Below are positions 47,801 through 57,839 of a DNA stretch of 64,000 nt, piece after piece (within the stretch, counting starts at the first letter, position 1; every line of letters starts with the position of its first letter). Under the pieces are notes generated by a model, which saw only the letters and a program-made list of their open reading frames with translations, was not told where the DNA came from and did no database searches. A program made the translations under genes and the position numbers. The DNA comes from Taenia hydatigena (Eukaryota > Platyhelminthes > Cestoda > Cyclophyllidea > Taeniidae): NCBI GenBank assembly GCA_036345935.2, contig JADWOT020000006.1:18698519-18762518 (forward strand). The letters are read 5' to 3'.

Positions 47801-49928
47801 TATCATTTTCAGACCTTACAAAGGAGAAGTCAAATTATTTCAAAAAAGATTTGATACGATGGATACTTTTGTGTTTTTACACGACTGCTATCATGGAAAT
47901 ATTTTTTCTGACTGGAAGTTTAACAGATCCAAAAGCCACATCCTTATCAGGGTTTCTTTTTAAAGTTAATGCATCGCTGAATGCGTGCCATTGTTTATTC
48001 GCCGACTGTATGCAGTGCCAGTTCACTGGTAATGATAATTAAAATGCCTTAAGGTTTTTTAAAGTAAAGATGCAATTTTTTTCAAAGAGCCATCAACTAG
48101 AAAGATCGCAGGACCCCCTGAATATTTACACCCCACATGCAGCACATCATAATTAAATTTGAGATCAAGCCTACCACTTTTTTAAATCCAATTCTGGAGC
48201 GCAGCTCTGCCATCCGTCTCTTCTGTAATTTTACTCAACTTGTGTCAGGTGACTTAAAAATAGACTTTTTCCTCTTGAATGCATGTTTATTGACCCGTTT
48301 TTTCAGATTGATTTCAGGGTTCTTAAGTCCAATTTGGAGGCACAGAAGACCGAACTGACAGATCTGTGTCGTAAATTGGAAAGTACGCAGGATGAGTTAG
48401 AGGCGATGAAAGGTCTTTGCGCAAATCACGTATGTTCTGCCATTGTTTCCTTCTAAATGCTTCAAAGTAGGTCAAAACGTCCTCAGACCATCCATACTAC
48501 TGATGGTAGATGAGTAGATAGCGGGCAGCAATTTAACAGAGCTACATATACACTAATCGATTTGTGATTGGCTGGGTAGGGATGCTGCTTTCGAAAGATC
48601 GTTTTCTAACTGGCGTTTCCTATTGTTTTTTTTGTGTACGACTTTAGTTGCCTGATGCTCACTGCACTGGGACACGAATCGACCTGCTAGAAACCATATG
48701 AGGTAGACAGACGGACAGAGAGAGAGAGGGAAAGAGAGAGAAGGGGGTCACCTCCCTTTCACCCTCCTCTCTCATCGTGTGTCACCACGCTAAGTCAATT
48801 TACTCATTGCACGTAGTCTCCAAAGTGTCATTTCGTATCGTTAATAGTAATTTTTGCTCCCCTGCAGGTGGTGTAGTGCTGTTTTCACTTATCATTGCAT
48901 AGTTTTATAAACTCGTATTATCTTCTGGATTGTCTGAGCTACCTTAAAAACCTTTTACACCATATCAAAATCAACACGAAATGAATTTTATTCCATGTAT
49001 ACTTGGTCTTTAAAAGGTTTGTGGTGAAGAGGGCGTTAAGATGCATCTGTTTGGATGTCTTTTGCCAAGGCACAGGTATTTATTTTCTACATAGAAGGGA
49101 AGGGAAGTGCGTTGAAAGGAGTGCTTCAAACAACTCGTTTCTACTGAATTATTTGAGTAGGGTAAACAGCAGAAAAGTTATTGCCAACAGGCACAAGTAC
49201 TAAACTGTTTTCGAAGCTGATGCCATTCGAAAAACGAAAGAATATCAAATTCGACGGGTCAAAAGTGCCAAATCTTCTCGGCTCTCAGCTTTGTTTTCGT
49301 GGTCTTTTTAGTTTAAGGGTGTAGTTAATGATGTGCAACTTTCACTTCATGAATGCCATTGAGTCATTTAGAAGATGCATGAGCGGTAAATAAGGGTTAA
49401 TTTGATTTACGGTTTTCTGTTGATTTTTCTATCTAATATAAGGATACTGCAATGAATACATCCTTAAATTTCCTTGTTAATTCTTATCGGTCAATTTCTA
49501 ACGCCAACAAGGAAGCAAATGAGACTGAAGCTGTTTAAAATCTCATCTACCGATGGGTTAACTGAGAAAGTTAACATTTCCGTGGAAGTTATTCTTTATT
49601 AATCAGCACATTTTAGGCAACACCTAATTTCCATTCGGCAAGATTAGTTAGCTACAGATAAATGTCTCCTTAATCAGAAAGACCATAGGCAATAAATGCG
49701 TTTCCTTGTCAAATGCGCGCGCACACGCATCCTTTCCACCCCAGTGTAGTGGCAGTCTCTAGGCGCAAATAATCCTCAGCATCTTCCTGTCTTTTTAAAT
49801 AAAATGATTTAAATCTTTTATGCCTAAAATAGACCTATTAAAAAATGACATGAAATAAGTAGTTCACTTTTCGATTTCAGAGTGCAGACTGTGGACATTT
49901 CGGAGCCGTTAATGGCCCCAACCGCTAG
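38573..49928 (+). CDS. Coiled-coil protein 2, at least 602 residues, 5' end unresolved
   Basis: Ten exons join in frame to a stop: 38573-38827, 41146-41250, 43061-43224, 44799-44845, 44931-45280, 45626-45808, 46884-47057, 47420-47779, 48307-48429 and 49881-49928 (1809 nt). The product is mostly charged, heptad-rich helix (ELRRDNTELREQIARVNDE; VALLEERLAKSEAANKALND; RRADLERRVAELSSTLSQA; RIAQLEAEQRTLHDRMASLQ; SNLEAQKTELTDLCRKLEST). Ser/Gly-rich breaks occur around residues 227-244 and near AEVGGSSASAHPP. There is no signal peptide, membrane span or enzymatic motif. It resembles centrosomal, ciliary or golgin-type scaffolds in general character, but I do not recognise the family. The first exon found enters in phase 0 after CTCTTGTCCAG and lacks an ATG, so at least one 5' exon is missing. 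Confidence 0.85.
39780..40534 (+). repeat. Longer interspersed repeat, copy B
   Basis: Collinear with copy A (25440-26160) over about 0.7 kb, with matching landmarks in the same order. It lies in intron 1 of coiled-coil gene 2 and is directly followed by a short TG..CA element. No terminal repeats or coding domain were recognised. Confidence 0.6.
40535..40673 (+). mobile_element. Short TG..CA element joined to the longer repeat
   Basis: Begins TGTAGCGTGTCGAG, has GAAGGCCGAAGAAG and GGGGCTACTGGCACGGC, and ends AACAAGGTACTACA. It is shorter than the intact form and abuts the end of copy B, suggesting a composite unit. Confidence 0.65.
41146..41250 (+). CDS. Coiled-coil gene 2, next exon
   Basis: 35 codons after GTCTCTTTCAG. 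AELVAKTEQVALLEERLAKS is classic heptad sequence. Donor CAG|GTGAGG. Confidence 0.9.
43061..43224 (+). CDS. Coiled-coil gene 2, acidic exon
   Basis: After TATGTTCTCTAG. A polar, acidic start (NNGCSKGADESEEERSRG), then IVQQLVTELEGVESLNAESL. Leaves in phase 2 at AAAAG|GTGAGT. Confidence 0.85.
44799..44845 (+). CDS. Coiled-coil gene 2, 47-nt exon
   Basis: Short exon between TTAACTTTAG and AAAT|GTAAGT encoding LRNSLLSTGSRASIK. It is required because it converts the phase-2 end of the previous exon into the phase-1 entry of the next. That fit is the main support. Confidence 0.75.
44931..45280 (+). CDS. Coiled-coil gene 2, large central exon
   Basis: Starts after TACCCTCTAG with the in-frame run DPVLDATSPEYYSAQF, then coiled coil (EVEGLRGQLAVCEKRRADLE) and a Ser-rich end. 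The donor is taken as GAT|GTGCAG, which is weak but in phase. A later GAA|GTCAAA would add 14 codons. Confidence 0.8.
45626..45808 (+). CDS. Coiled-coil gene 2, exon
   Basis: 61 codons after CTTAATTTAG. VIKLEAVNLALSEASQLDRV and RIAQLEAEQRTLHDRMASLQ are heptad-rich. Donor CAG|GTGAGA. Confidence 0.9.
46884..47057 (+). CDS. Coiled-coil gene 2, exon
   Basis: 58 codons after GTTTTTGACAG. ALYEDMLREFSESTTHEAHL, a basic RRRQRQ stretch and an Asn/Ser-rich end. Donor AAG|GTTGGT. Confidence 0.85.
47420..47779 (+). CDS. Coiled-coil gene 2, longest exon
   Basis: 120 codons after ATCTTTTTAG. Two helical segments (VREVLHGLQERFIRTAEQLA and RRDSVEAQLRQRCDDLEVEL) flank a Gly/Ser/Ala linker. Donor GAT|GTGAGC. 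Confidence 0.9.
48307..48429 (+). CDS. Coiled-coil gene 2, exon
   Basis: 41 codons after CGTTTTTTCAG (alternative acceptor TGATTTCAG ten bases in). LEAQKTELTDLCRKLESTQD is heptad-like. Donor CAC|GTATGT. Confidence 0.88.
48717..48745. repeat. (GA)n-rich microsatellite
   Basis: GAGAGAGAGAG and GGGAAAGAGAGAGAAGGGGG in the last intron of coiled-coil gene 2. Confidence 0.8.
49881..49928 (+). CDS. Coiled-coil gene 2, last exon
   Basis: 15 codons after TTCGATTTCAG (SADCGHFGAVNGPNR) and a TAG at 49926-49928. Confidence 0.7.
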   Translation, partial: SADCGHFGAVNGPNR

Positions 49929-50315
49929 CCAAGTAAACAATCGTCACTCGTCAATCACACTGATCTCCACTCCGTTACTGTTTAAACACTCCCTTCCCCA
50001 CTGCCCCACCTGACTTGATTCAAAACCATGCATCTCTCTTTAACCACCTTTCGGCTCCCCTTAGCTTTGCATGCCGCAGCGCATTCAGCTGCTGCGTATA
50101 CACAGCCACAAGTCTCCTTCCTCGCCTCCGGTTTTGTATCCTCTTCACCACCTCTCTTTCGCGCTTGTGTGTGTGTGCGTGTGTGCTTCTCCATGTGTTT
50201 ACTTCCCCTCATTTCCCTCTCACTCTCATCTCTCCATTTTCGCTTGCATACAATGCCATAACTACACGTGCGTGGAAGTAAATTTTCGTACATTTGGGTT
50301 ACCCGAAATTCCTAT

Positions 50316-50321
50316 AATAAA
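50316..50321 (+). terminator. Probable poly(A) signal of coiled-coil gene 2
   Basis: AATAAA 388 nt after the stop codon, a reasonable 3' UTR length. Confidence 0.5.
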
Positions 50322-50901
50322 TCAGCTACTTAAGTCCTCCTAATGGAAAAAATTAAGGTAAAAGTGGGCAGGTGGTTTTTGAAGATCAACACAAAATGAC
50401 CGGTTTGTACAATTCAAGCAGTATCTTTGACGCGTAAACATTTCCAAACGAAGTCCGATGTTTCTTTCCAGGCATTAGCCACATCCAGCGAAATTGAAGC
50501 GAACGATGGCTTAAGTCTTGCTCCACCTCTCATCTCGCACGCGAGACTTAGCTATGCTTATCCATGTGTAAAATTATTTAATGTATTACCACACACCAGA
50601 CTATCTAGAAAAGATAGAAATAATTTACTGAAGCAAAATACGATAATCTGGAAGAGCAGCCACCATGATGTTATTGCAGGTTGGATAACAGGTCCGATAA
50701 AGAGTAGTCAGTGAATCGCGATATGATCCATAAAGTGGCCGCCATTGCAGCGTGGCACTTTACTGGGAGTGAAGCTTGTTGACAACCCTGCTTCCAAAAA
50801 AAACGTTCCACCATGAATCACGTTCACCTAGACCTCGCTTTTATCTCCCAATTTTATGTTTTCTACTACAATGAAGGCCACTTTTTGCGCAAATATCTTA
50901 C

Positions 50902-51063
50902 CCAGTTGGTGTACATTCTGCGAATGAGATCGACCACAGTTAAAGCAATCGCGATGTCGCACTCTTCTCCAATCGAGTGGTAGTGTGCAGCTCATGCCAA
51001 ACTCGCAGGCACCTTTGCCAGTATGATGGGTTGATTATTGACGTTCGGCTCGAAAGCATAATC
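50902..51063 (-). other. Coding-like block with an in-frame TGA
   Basis: On the minus strand 54 codons read DYAFEPNVNNQPIILAKVPA, then a TGA at 50994-50992, then HYHSIGEECDIAIALTVVDL and IRRMYTNW up to a GTAAGA donor-like site. The composition is protein-like on both sides of the stop. It may be an exon of a decayed gene. I recognise no family. Chance openness cannot be excluded. Confidence 0.2.
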
Positions 51064-52679
51064 CTAAACAGTCCCCTCCCCAACTAAGTGTTAGCTCGCT
51101 CCCCATCTCTGATTCCAAATCTGGACCCACAACTGGGAGAGCATAGGACGATTGCTGTTCACCACTTCACGGTTCCATCTTATTTTCGTTCCCCCCTCAG
51201 TGCTCCGTGTAACTAATGCCTGGAAAAGGCAATAAACATCACATGGAGAAATATCATATCACCCCACCTCGTACACAAGGGCAATCTGATCACATATCAG
51301 TTTCGCGGTACGAGATATGAAGCCTTACGCTGCGTCGTAAAAAAGAATATATTTCCTCCAATTGACTGATCGGCCGATTCCGAGTGACTTTACCTGTTCC
51401 TCAGGATAAGGTTGATCCCTGCGCTCGTCTGGACCGACTCAGGCAATGTGGAGAGGATGAAGAAAAATGAAGGCTGAAAATGCAAACGAGGAAATACCCC
51501 TGATTTCTTGAGATATGGATGCCATCCAGCCTTTTAAACAACAGCGACTGACCCAAGCAGACCAGCAAGAAGCATATTATTATAGTGAGCAAGGAAAACA
51601 ACGGCGTCAGACAGATATTCGCTCTGCGTATTTAGTGAATCCAATAGATCAATGGTACGGCAGTACATTACATGCTAATTATCGGACCCGGCTATGTCTA
51701 CAAGATGGGCTGCCGCAACATCCCATTGGACCCAAAAGATTATTAAAAGCCACGAGAATTTCAATGGAACTGCATGTACAAATAAGTACAAAGGTTACAA
51801 GCAGCAAAGTGTTACATGAATAACAACATCGGAAGGAGTTTTGGATAGTGGTAAGACAACTTCCTCTATTTGCCAAAGTACTACGAAACAGGCTATAGAG
51901 ATTCATACAGGGTGTTGGCCACTTCTTCAGCGGTTGTGTTTTCAGTCGAGCCACCTATGATCCCTGCTTCCGTTGACAAACCAGCGATGATAAATCCCTA
52001 AATCGCTATTGGTTAGGCAGGAAAGTCAAACCCACTGCAAACTAAGTAGCAATTTAAAAAAAACAATGAAAAAAATCGATGATAGCTTGGTAATAGGACT
52101 AGCAATATCATATATGCATTTGAAATAAACCGGTAAATGTGACACCTAATGACGTTGCTAACAAAGAGGAGGCATGTTTGAGATGTTCGCAAATTCCCGA
52201 TTATTTAGATGTCATTGTAAATGGAAAATTACACTTGCGTCGAGTTTACGAATGTCTAAAATGCTGCATCATAACACCTGACTTTCTCACTGTAGGTTAA
52301 AAACTTAAATATTAGGGGTAATGGGTAATGAATGGCAAAATCTTGATCTTTGTCATATTCGAAACCTTGCCATAACGATATAATGAACGAATTTTGGCTG
52401 CTACAAGAAACCAAATGCTTTATGACTAAAGAGCGTTTGATTATATGGAATCAATATACTTTAAGAGCAGAATATTTCCACCTTGAACTCTTCAAAATCT
52501 CACCTTAACTGTAAATTAAACTAGACCACTCATTGACTCACGAAGCTTTTAGGCCACTGCTTTCAAATACCGCGCCACTGTAGTTTCTAAATTTATTGAC
52601 TTGCTAAAAACTCTTCACCCAGTTATTATTAGAATTATCAAAAGGTGCGGGTATAGGGGTTTGACCGCTTGTTTGAATC

Positions 52680-52860
52680 TTTGTTTTTGCTTCGCGGGCA
52701 CTTAAGGCTCCACAAGTTATTTTCCACTTGGCAGCATGGCTTCTGAGCCATGCCAGTAGAGCCGTCGGCTCGTTTGCACGACGGCAGTGCATATTCCGCC
52801 ACTGTATTAGGCCTCTCTTCGTCTTCAGGAAAGACTCTGGAGCCACAACAAGTGCTAACA
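52680..52860 (-). repeat. Interspersed repeat related to both repeat families
   Basis: On the minus strand GTTGTGGCTCCAGAGTC, TCTACTGGCATGGCTCAGAAG and GAGCCTTAAGTGCCCGCG correspond to the order seen at the end of copy C (about 21500-21640) and partly to the short element. It lies just downstream of the CRAL-TRIO locus. Confidence 0.5.
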
Positions 52861-52872
52861 CACTATGATGCC

Positions 52873-52878
52873 TTTATT
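52873..52878 (-). terminator. Poly(A) signal of the CRAL-TRIO locus
   Basis: AATAAA on the minus strand 40 nt after the TAA stop. Confidence 0.6.
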
Positions 52879-52917
52879 TCCTAAAAATTATGGTGTCATT
52901 TGACAGTGAGTTTCCTA

Positions 52918-53097
52918 TTAAATTCCATCCTGACCCACTTTGACGTATGTTCCACTCCTGTCCACGACATTTGAATCGTAGTCTTTGTACTCACGTGGGA
53001 AGTCGCGCGCCGTGGTCGGTCCCTTCGTATCATCCACATTGACTGCCGCTGTTGGATCACCCTTCCCGTAAAATCCAAGGAAACGTTTCTTATTCAC
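52918..53097 (-). CDS. CRAL-TRIO locus, last exon
   Basis: 59 codons (VNKKRFLGFYGKGDPTAA, then KGPTTARDFPREYKDYDS, to YVKVGQDGI) and TAA at 52920-52918. The frame and codon use look intact. Acceptor is TTTAGAG or TTTAG two bases earlier. Confidence 0.6.
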   Translation of the reverse strand: MNKKRFLGFYGKGDPTAAVNVDDTKGPTTARDFPREYKDYDSNVVDRSGTYVKVGQDGI

Positions 53098-53388
53098 CTC
53101 TAAAGCACGACAACATTGTTATTTGGCATGTCTAAACCATTTTATATTCTTGGTCTTTACATGCTAATTCACTTAATGGGATAGCAGACTGTGCGATTAC
53201 TCAGTGAATAAACTTTAGTTTGTGGTTTTTTGATGAACTCGAGAGTTTCCATTTAGTTGCCCGAACTCAGGTAATTTATGTGTTGAGTTTATCTGATGTT
53301 GCGCAGAATTAACTTTACGACCTAGATGTTCAGTAAGTGTTAGACAGATAAAATTAAAGGAGACAATCAGTCGTCAAATTTAACATAC

Positions 53389-53541
53389 CTTCCTCCGTGA
53401 GATAATGTTTGGCTTACGAATAAGATTCTCAAGGGGTTTGCCGTCGCCATTCGCATCTGATGACAGCACAGGCCTCAAACCGGGCTCAACTTCAAAGGCT
53501 CTCTCAATGTCCAAACCGCACCGCACAATCCATTGGCTTTA
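53389..53541 (-). CDS. CRAL-TRIO locus, penultimate exon (5' end uncertain)
   Basis: Open frame LDIERAFEVEPGLRPVLSSD, then GKPLENLIRKPNIISRRK, ending AAG|GTATGT. This follows the CRAL-TRIO domain in the expected order. Its frame is not continuous with the preceding SDLPKCCETVFC segment. Confidence 0.5.
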
Positions 53542-53626
53542 TTCATGCAAAACACAGTCTCACAGCATTTAGGCAGATCACTCATCAATTTCATAGGATG
53601 GGACTGACAGAGGCTAAGTTCCTTAC

Positions 53627-54023
53627 CTGAGTTTTCATTTTTTCATTTTATGTAGAACATCATGACGCTCAGCATGGTGTAGAACAATTTTCCTTCATTG
53701 TAGAAAATTATTTGACGAGGTCTCAACGGCACTGCTTCCTATGAACAAAAAAGAGATCGTGTTGTCGTTTAATGTTGCATCCTAGGTTCTTTAATAACAT
53801 GTTTAGAAGTACTGCCAGTGAAGTCCACAAGAACTACTGTTAGAGTTCGCGGATCTAGGGCGATCATGAAAATGACTTTGTAGGGATGGTAGAGTGCTCG
53901 TCCCATTAAAATTTTGTCGGGATTCCAAACGCCTAGACTTTAAAGAATGAATCCAATGAAACTATCTGGCCGTATCCATTAGCGCGATTCTCGTCTTCCA
54001 TGTAATCCAGGGGAAGATGCATG
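53627..54023 (-). pseudogene. CRAL-TRIO locus, disrupted lipid-binding domain
   Basis: Begins after AATTACAG in the phase set by exon 2 and ends at a consensus CAG|GTAAGG donor. The frame from exon 2 reaches TAG at 53935-53933. Homologous sequence resumes one base back (LGVWNPDKI). It then meets TAA and TAG 30 bp apart, unless a 60-nt intron with a weak GTTATT donor and a good TTTTTTGTTCATAG acceptor is removed. After EAVPLRPRQIIFYNEG and MLSVMMFYIK comes a TGA. Matching sequence KMKTQ then appears in another frame. Confidence 0.65.
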
Positions 54024-54243
54024 CTGTAATTATATCGAATGTAGTGCTTGATTTAGAGAAGATACCACACGTAGCCAATTGATTTTGACTGCCTCCAAAG
54101 CGCACATGATGCCAATTTCAAATAATGCTACTATAAAAAGAACGAATTATGAAGTGATTGAATTGTGAAGTTCAACTGCCCTCACAAATTACTGACTAGA
54201 AGTACCGCTTCTATTTGTTGGTATATTGTTCTAAACAAGTTAC

Positions 54244-54415
54244 CCTGCATTGAGGTAGCTGTCAAGTTCCTTCGAGCTCCAGTCAAGTGGGGCTCCCCAA
54301 ACAACATCACCGATGGACTTCATGGTGGAGAGTGTGCAAAAGTTATCCAACCTGGCTTGCGCCTTCGCGTGAACATACTTGCTTTGTCGTAGGAACATGA
54401 GAAGAAAGTCGTCAT
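54244..54415 (-). CDS. CRAL-TRIO locus, exon 2
   Basis: Enters at GATTCGTAG in phase 1. DDFLLMFLRQSKYVHAKAQA is the family-typical helix pair, followed by RLDNFCTLSTM and LDWSSKELDSYLNAG. Donor CAGG|GTAACT. Intact. Confidence 0.8.
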
Positions 54416-55114
54416 CTACGAATCAAACAGTCATGGAAAGGGTGGTTGGTGAGTGATGTGAGGAGGATGGCGCCACATCCAGGCATGCACCATGCCAGTA
54501 CACCGACATCACTGTTACACATTCAATTGAATAGCTAAGACATTAGCTCAACTTTGCGTGAAGCACCTTTCATTATGATAATTTTATAAGTAGGAAAGGA
54601 AATACAAATTTGATTATTATAGTCAACAGTCAAAGAAGCAAGATTCTACTTGGACAGTGTGGGCCTCACTTATGCTTGAAGTCAAAACTTGTCAAGAAGA
54701 AATTCCGAAAAGAAGGCCACGAAGCTGATTAGCCTAATTCACTATTAGTTGATCCTTCGATAAAAACAGACCAAACAACACGGGAGATAATGCTTTCCCA
54801 TCTTCCAATGGTAATCCACTGCCCTCGTTCCCGAGATTCCCTAGCTTTGGGTGAAACCAGCCCTTTATTAAGGGTACAGAGCTGCTAACATGAACACCTG
54901 TTGTGAGTGATTGGGCCGCTCGCAATGCAGGCGAGGGTTCACTAGTCGAGTTGTGGCCAAAAATGATCCCCAGTCATAAGCACCAGTTTGGAGGAGATGG
55001 TGAAGGCAGTAGTAGAGTAGCATTACCCTCTGATATACGAGTTTCATTAGAAGGGTTAGAGTTATGCCCCACAACTAGGGGCATCCTTCGAGGGTCTCAT
55101 ATTAGAAGACCTAC

Positions 55115-55256
55115 CGTCTGGGCAGGTGAGGTGAGGCATTGAAGACAACCAGCGTCGAAGGGACTCAATGTGCGCCGATACGTTCTTGGCATCCTCACCG
55201 AGCCGCGCCTTCGCCAACTTAACATACTTGGAAGGTAGTTTCTGAGCGGCTGCCAT
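55115..55256 (-). CDS. CRAL-TRIO locus, exon 1
   Basis: ATG at 55256-55254 opens 47 codons (MAAAQKLPSKYVKLAKARL to LTCPD) matching the N-terminal helix of CRAL-TRIO proteins. Donor ACG|GTAGGT, phase 1. Intact. Confidence 0.75.
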
Positions 55257-57546
55257 CTCGCAATTGACTCCTTACAGTAGACGCTTTTACACAAGATCGT
55301 AGCAGTAACGCTGTTGGAAGGTGATTGGCCTTCGCTAATCGCCACAGAAAAGCGGCACATCAAGGTCGTCAGGTGTGACTCTTTTAGTTGTGAGGGATGA
55401 CAAGAAATTAATTGAGATCTCTACACAAATGTTAGCAAAAAAATTGTGTCCAAATTTCAAGTTAATGCCGGGGAAGTGCATTGAAAGGCTACTCCCAAGA
55501 CTTGTTGTTACAGAAAGTGGAACGTTTTTGGGAAGATCATTGCTAATACATTAAATGCATGCAACCATAATTTGTTCTAAGACGGTCGCCTCCATTTGAC
55601 TAGCAAATCCATTCACTACTGAGGATCTGCTAGATTAGAGAGACATTCTATTAGCCCACGTTCAGCCAGTCTTAAAAAATAACGATTTGATGATTTTAAA
55701 TAGAAAACAATAAAAACGGGAATATTTGCGCTACCTATACTGATGAAAAAAGAATAGTCCTCGCGGAAAATAATAACCTTCCCAACTAATGTAGCTATCG
55801 ATACGACTGGGTGTTTAAGAGATTGAACAGATTCAGCCTCATTTGTTTCTTTTTTGGCGGTGGTACATTGAAATACTACGAAGTATTTGGCAGATAAGAG
55901 TGGTAGGGAAGAGGGAGACTCTTGGATGCAATAACTCACGCGTCCTTGTGTAACCACCTGATTCACGATCAACCCGTTGGATGAACACATCGACGGAGAA
56001 TCGTGCAATGAAACCCTCTTCAAATGTTCCCCCACACAGCTTTTATTTCCCTTTTGCAGAGTACACATTTGTACATGCACGTCGTTAAATGCACCCCCAA
56101 AACAGCAAGGCACCCAAACCAAAAGACCAATTTCGAGCAATTTTCATCCCGTTCAATCAAATACTTCTCATCGGTAAAATGGTATCATTTTAAGGAAAAA
56201 GTTGAGCAATAATTTTCGTCAAGCGCGTGCGTTTCTTTAATTCACAATAAAAACTAAAGCTTTTCGGCTTGCTTTCCAACCTTCAAAAGCCAATTTAAAG
56301 CCTTACATTCGGAGTATAAGCGTTTATGAAAGGCCGGGATGCAGTCATTTCTTCTTGTGTTGGAAAAGTAACAACTAGGTAAAGATTTCCTCACCTCTAT
56401 GTGTCGCTGTAATTGCGACTTAAGACATCAAAACAGATATGCTCAAGCGCTGTGCACACAGCGTCTTCTTTAACAACCAAGCATTCAATGAAAAAGCACA
56501 TTACGAATTAATGTTGACCTGGTAGAGATAGAAGCTTAAGATTGTAGCCCAGACAGCCCTAAAGGTAACATGAATAATAAGTACGCATCACACCACCTGC
56601 AAGGAAGCAAAAACTTACAATTAGGGGTGGGGACTAACACCTCACAGACCGAATAGAAAAACTCACACGATGGGAAAGGCGGTCTCCTTTTCATCGCTCT
56701 CTCGATAACAAATGTGTTCTAGTGGGTCAATTTGCATCGCATTGCACTGAATATTAGACAAGAAAAGTCGTACGAAAAAAAACAGTAAACGCCACTCAGG
56801 ATATGAACAGCCAAAAGCAGCATCCTTACATAGCCCACCACGAATCGTTCATTTGGAGGGTATCACTGTTTAATCGCTGCATACTTGCCACTCATTTGCC
56901 ATAAGTAGCATGGATGGCCTGAGGATGCCTTGATTTGTTGCGAAACATTTGCAGGAAAACAATGGTCACACATGGATGATTTTTGCAGAGGACTTTCATC
57001 GTCTCCAACTCGTCCTAGGCACCGTCCTAGTTACGATACAAGCCTTTGTGGCTCCAAATTAGATTTGGGAACGCTGGCATCATTCCGATTACGAAGTGGG
57101 ATAATAAGAAAAGTAGATAAGAGGAAATAAGATGTTTGTAAGTGGTTTGAAAGCTCTGCGGATGGAAGCGTGGAAGAGTTAGGAATTTGGTGACTTTGAT
57201 TTCAAACCCACTGGCAGTTATCGCTTGTTAGTCAAATTGTCTATTTTTAGTAGCAAAAAGAAAACTAAGAACATCTGTACATTTGTATGCTTGGATATTA
57301 TTCTTGTGTTAAAACTTGTGGTGCACCGATATATGTGCCAAGATACATATACTTCGGCAAAATGGGCTTACTCTAACGCAAATGGGATCGGACATAATTT
57401 TTTAGGCGTGAATTTGATTTCACACCTGCGACATGTGGTTGTAGATTAATTATTTGTCCACAAATGGTTGTCCATAGAAGCTTCCTTTGCATTTGTAGAA
57501 CATGTTTAATATGGTTATGCGTGTAAGGAAGTAAAGTGAAATGCAT
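55257..57546. other. Intergenic stretch upstream of the CRAL-TRIO locus
   Basis: Nothing could be assigned. A 174-codon minus-strand frame at 55616-56140 has a hydrophobic start but no recognised domain, no flanking splice signals that I could justify and ordinary AT-rich composition. Confidence 0.5.
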
Positions 57547-57699
57547 GCTGCGTCCTGAGACTTCCTTGAAGGCATAATACTAGTGCAGAATGTATGCGCA
57601 CAGCAAACAGAGGAATCCGGGCCACTCTCATGGCTAGAGCGATATGGCCACCCAAGTGACCGTAACCAAACCCGGCAGTCAAACAAACAAAGTATACAA
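57547..57699 (+). mobile_element. Short TG..CA element
   Basis: From GCTGCGTCCTGAGACTTCC through GGCATAATACTAGTGCAGAA and ATATGGCCACCCAAGTGACC to CAAACAAACAAAGTATACA. Confidence 0.75.
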
Positions 57700-57839
57700 T
57701 GCAGCATTAAACTTCTATTGTTTTACACGATTCGCGTTAATTTACAAAAATCTTTCTTTTTATAATTAAGTTGGCATTAGCACGCGGATTCATGTTGCAT
57801 AGTTAAAATTAATTTTATATTTTCGCTCGCGGGGACAAA

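Larger units (their letters stand above)
50322..52872. other. Interval between coiled-coil gene 2 and the CRAL-TRIO locus
   Basis: Apart from the coding-like block at 50902-51063 and the repeat at about 52680-52860, no feature could be supported. Open frames around 51400-51950 overlap on both strands and show no recognisable domain. Confidence 0.5.
52918..55256 (-). pseudogene. CRAL-TRIO (alpha-tocopherol-transfer-like) gene, probably broken
   Basis: CRAL-TRIO proteins bind and carry small lipids such as tocopherol, retinal or phosphoinositides in the cytosol. Exon 1 (55256-55115) and exon 2 (54415-54244) join in phase and give the N-terminal CRAL-TRIO helices: LAKARLGEDAKNVSAHIESL, RRWL, then DDFLLMFLRQSKYVHAKA and an LDWSSKELDSYLNAG segment. 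The lipid-binding domain follows as recognisable pieces in different frames: LPLDYMEDENRANGYGQIV, LGVWNPDKILMGRALYHPYK, LTVVLVDFTG and PLRPRQIIFYNEGKLF. A -1 shift and stop near 53935, in-frame stops at 53771-53769 and 53741-53739, and another stop and shift near 53645 separate them. The last exon (53097-52918) is open, and a poly(A) signal follows 40 nt later. The introns show it is not a retrocopy. Assembly errors are the main alternative. Confidence 0.65.

Noticed and set aside
53739..53798. A 60-nt intron removing the two in-frame stops of the CRAL-TRIO locus
   Set aside because: It would be in phase with a good acceptor, but the donor (GTTATT) is poor, it would delete a helix of the domain, and it does not cure the other two disruptions.
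53933..53945. Programmed -1 frameshift in the CRAL-TRIO locus
   Set aside because: The shift point reads C TTT AAA, not a canonical X XXY YYZ slippery site, and further disruptions follow.
55616..56140. Minus-strand open frame of 174 codons with a hydrophobic start
   Set aside because: No domain, no cysteine pattern of a known ectodomain and no supporting splice structure. Length alone is not enough in AT-rich DNA.
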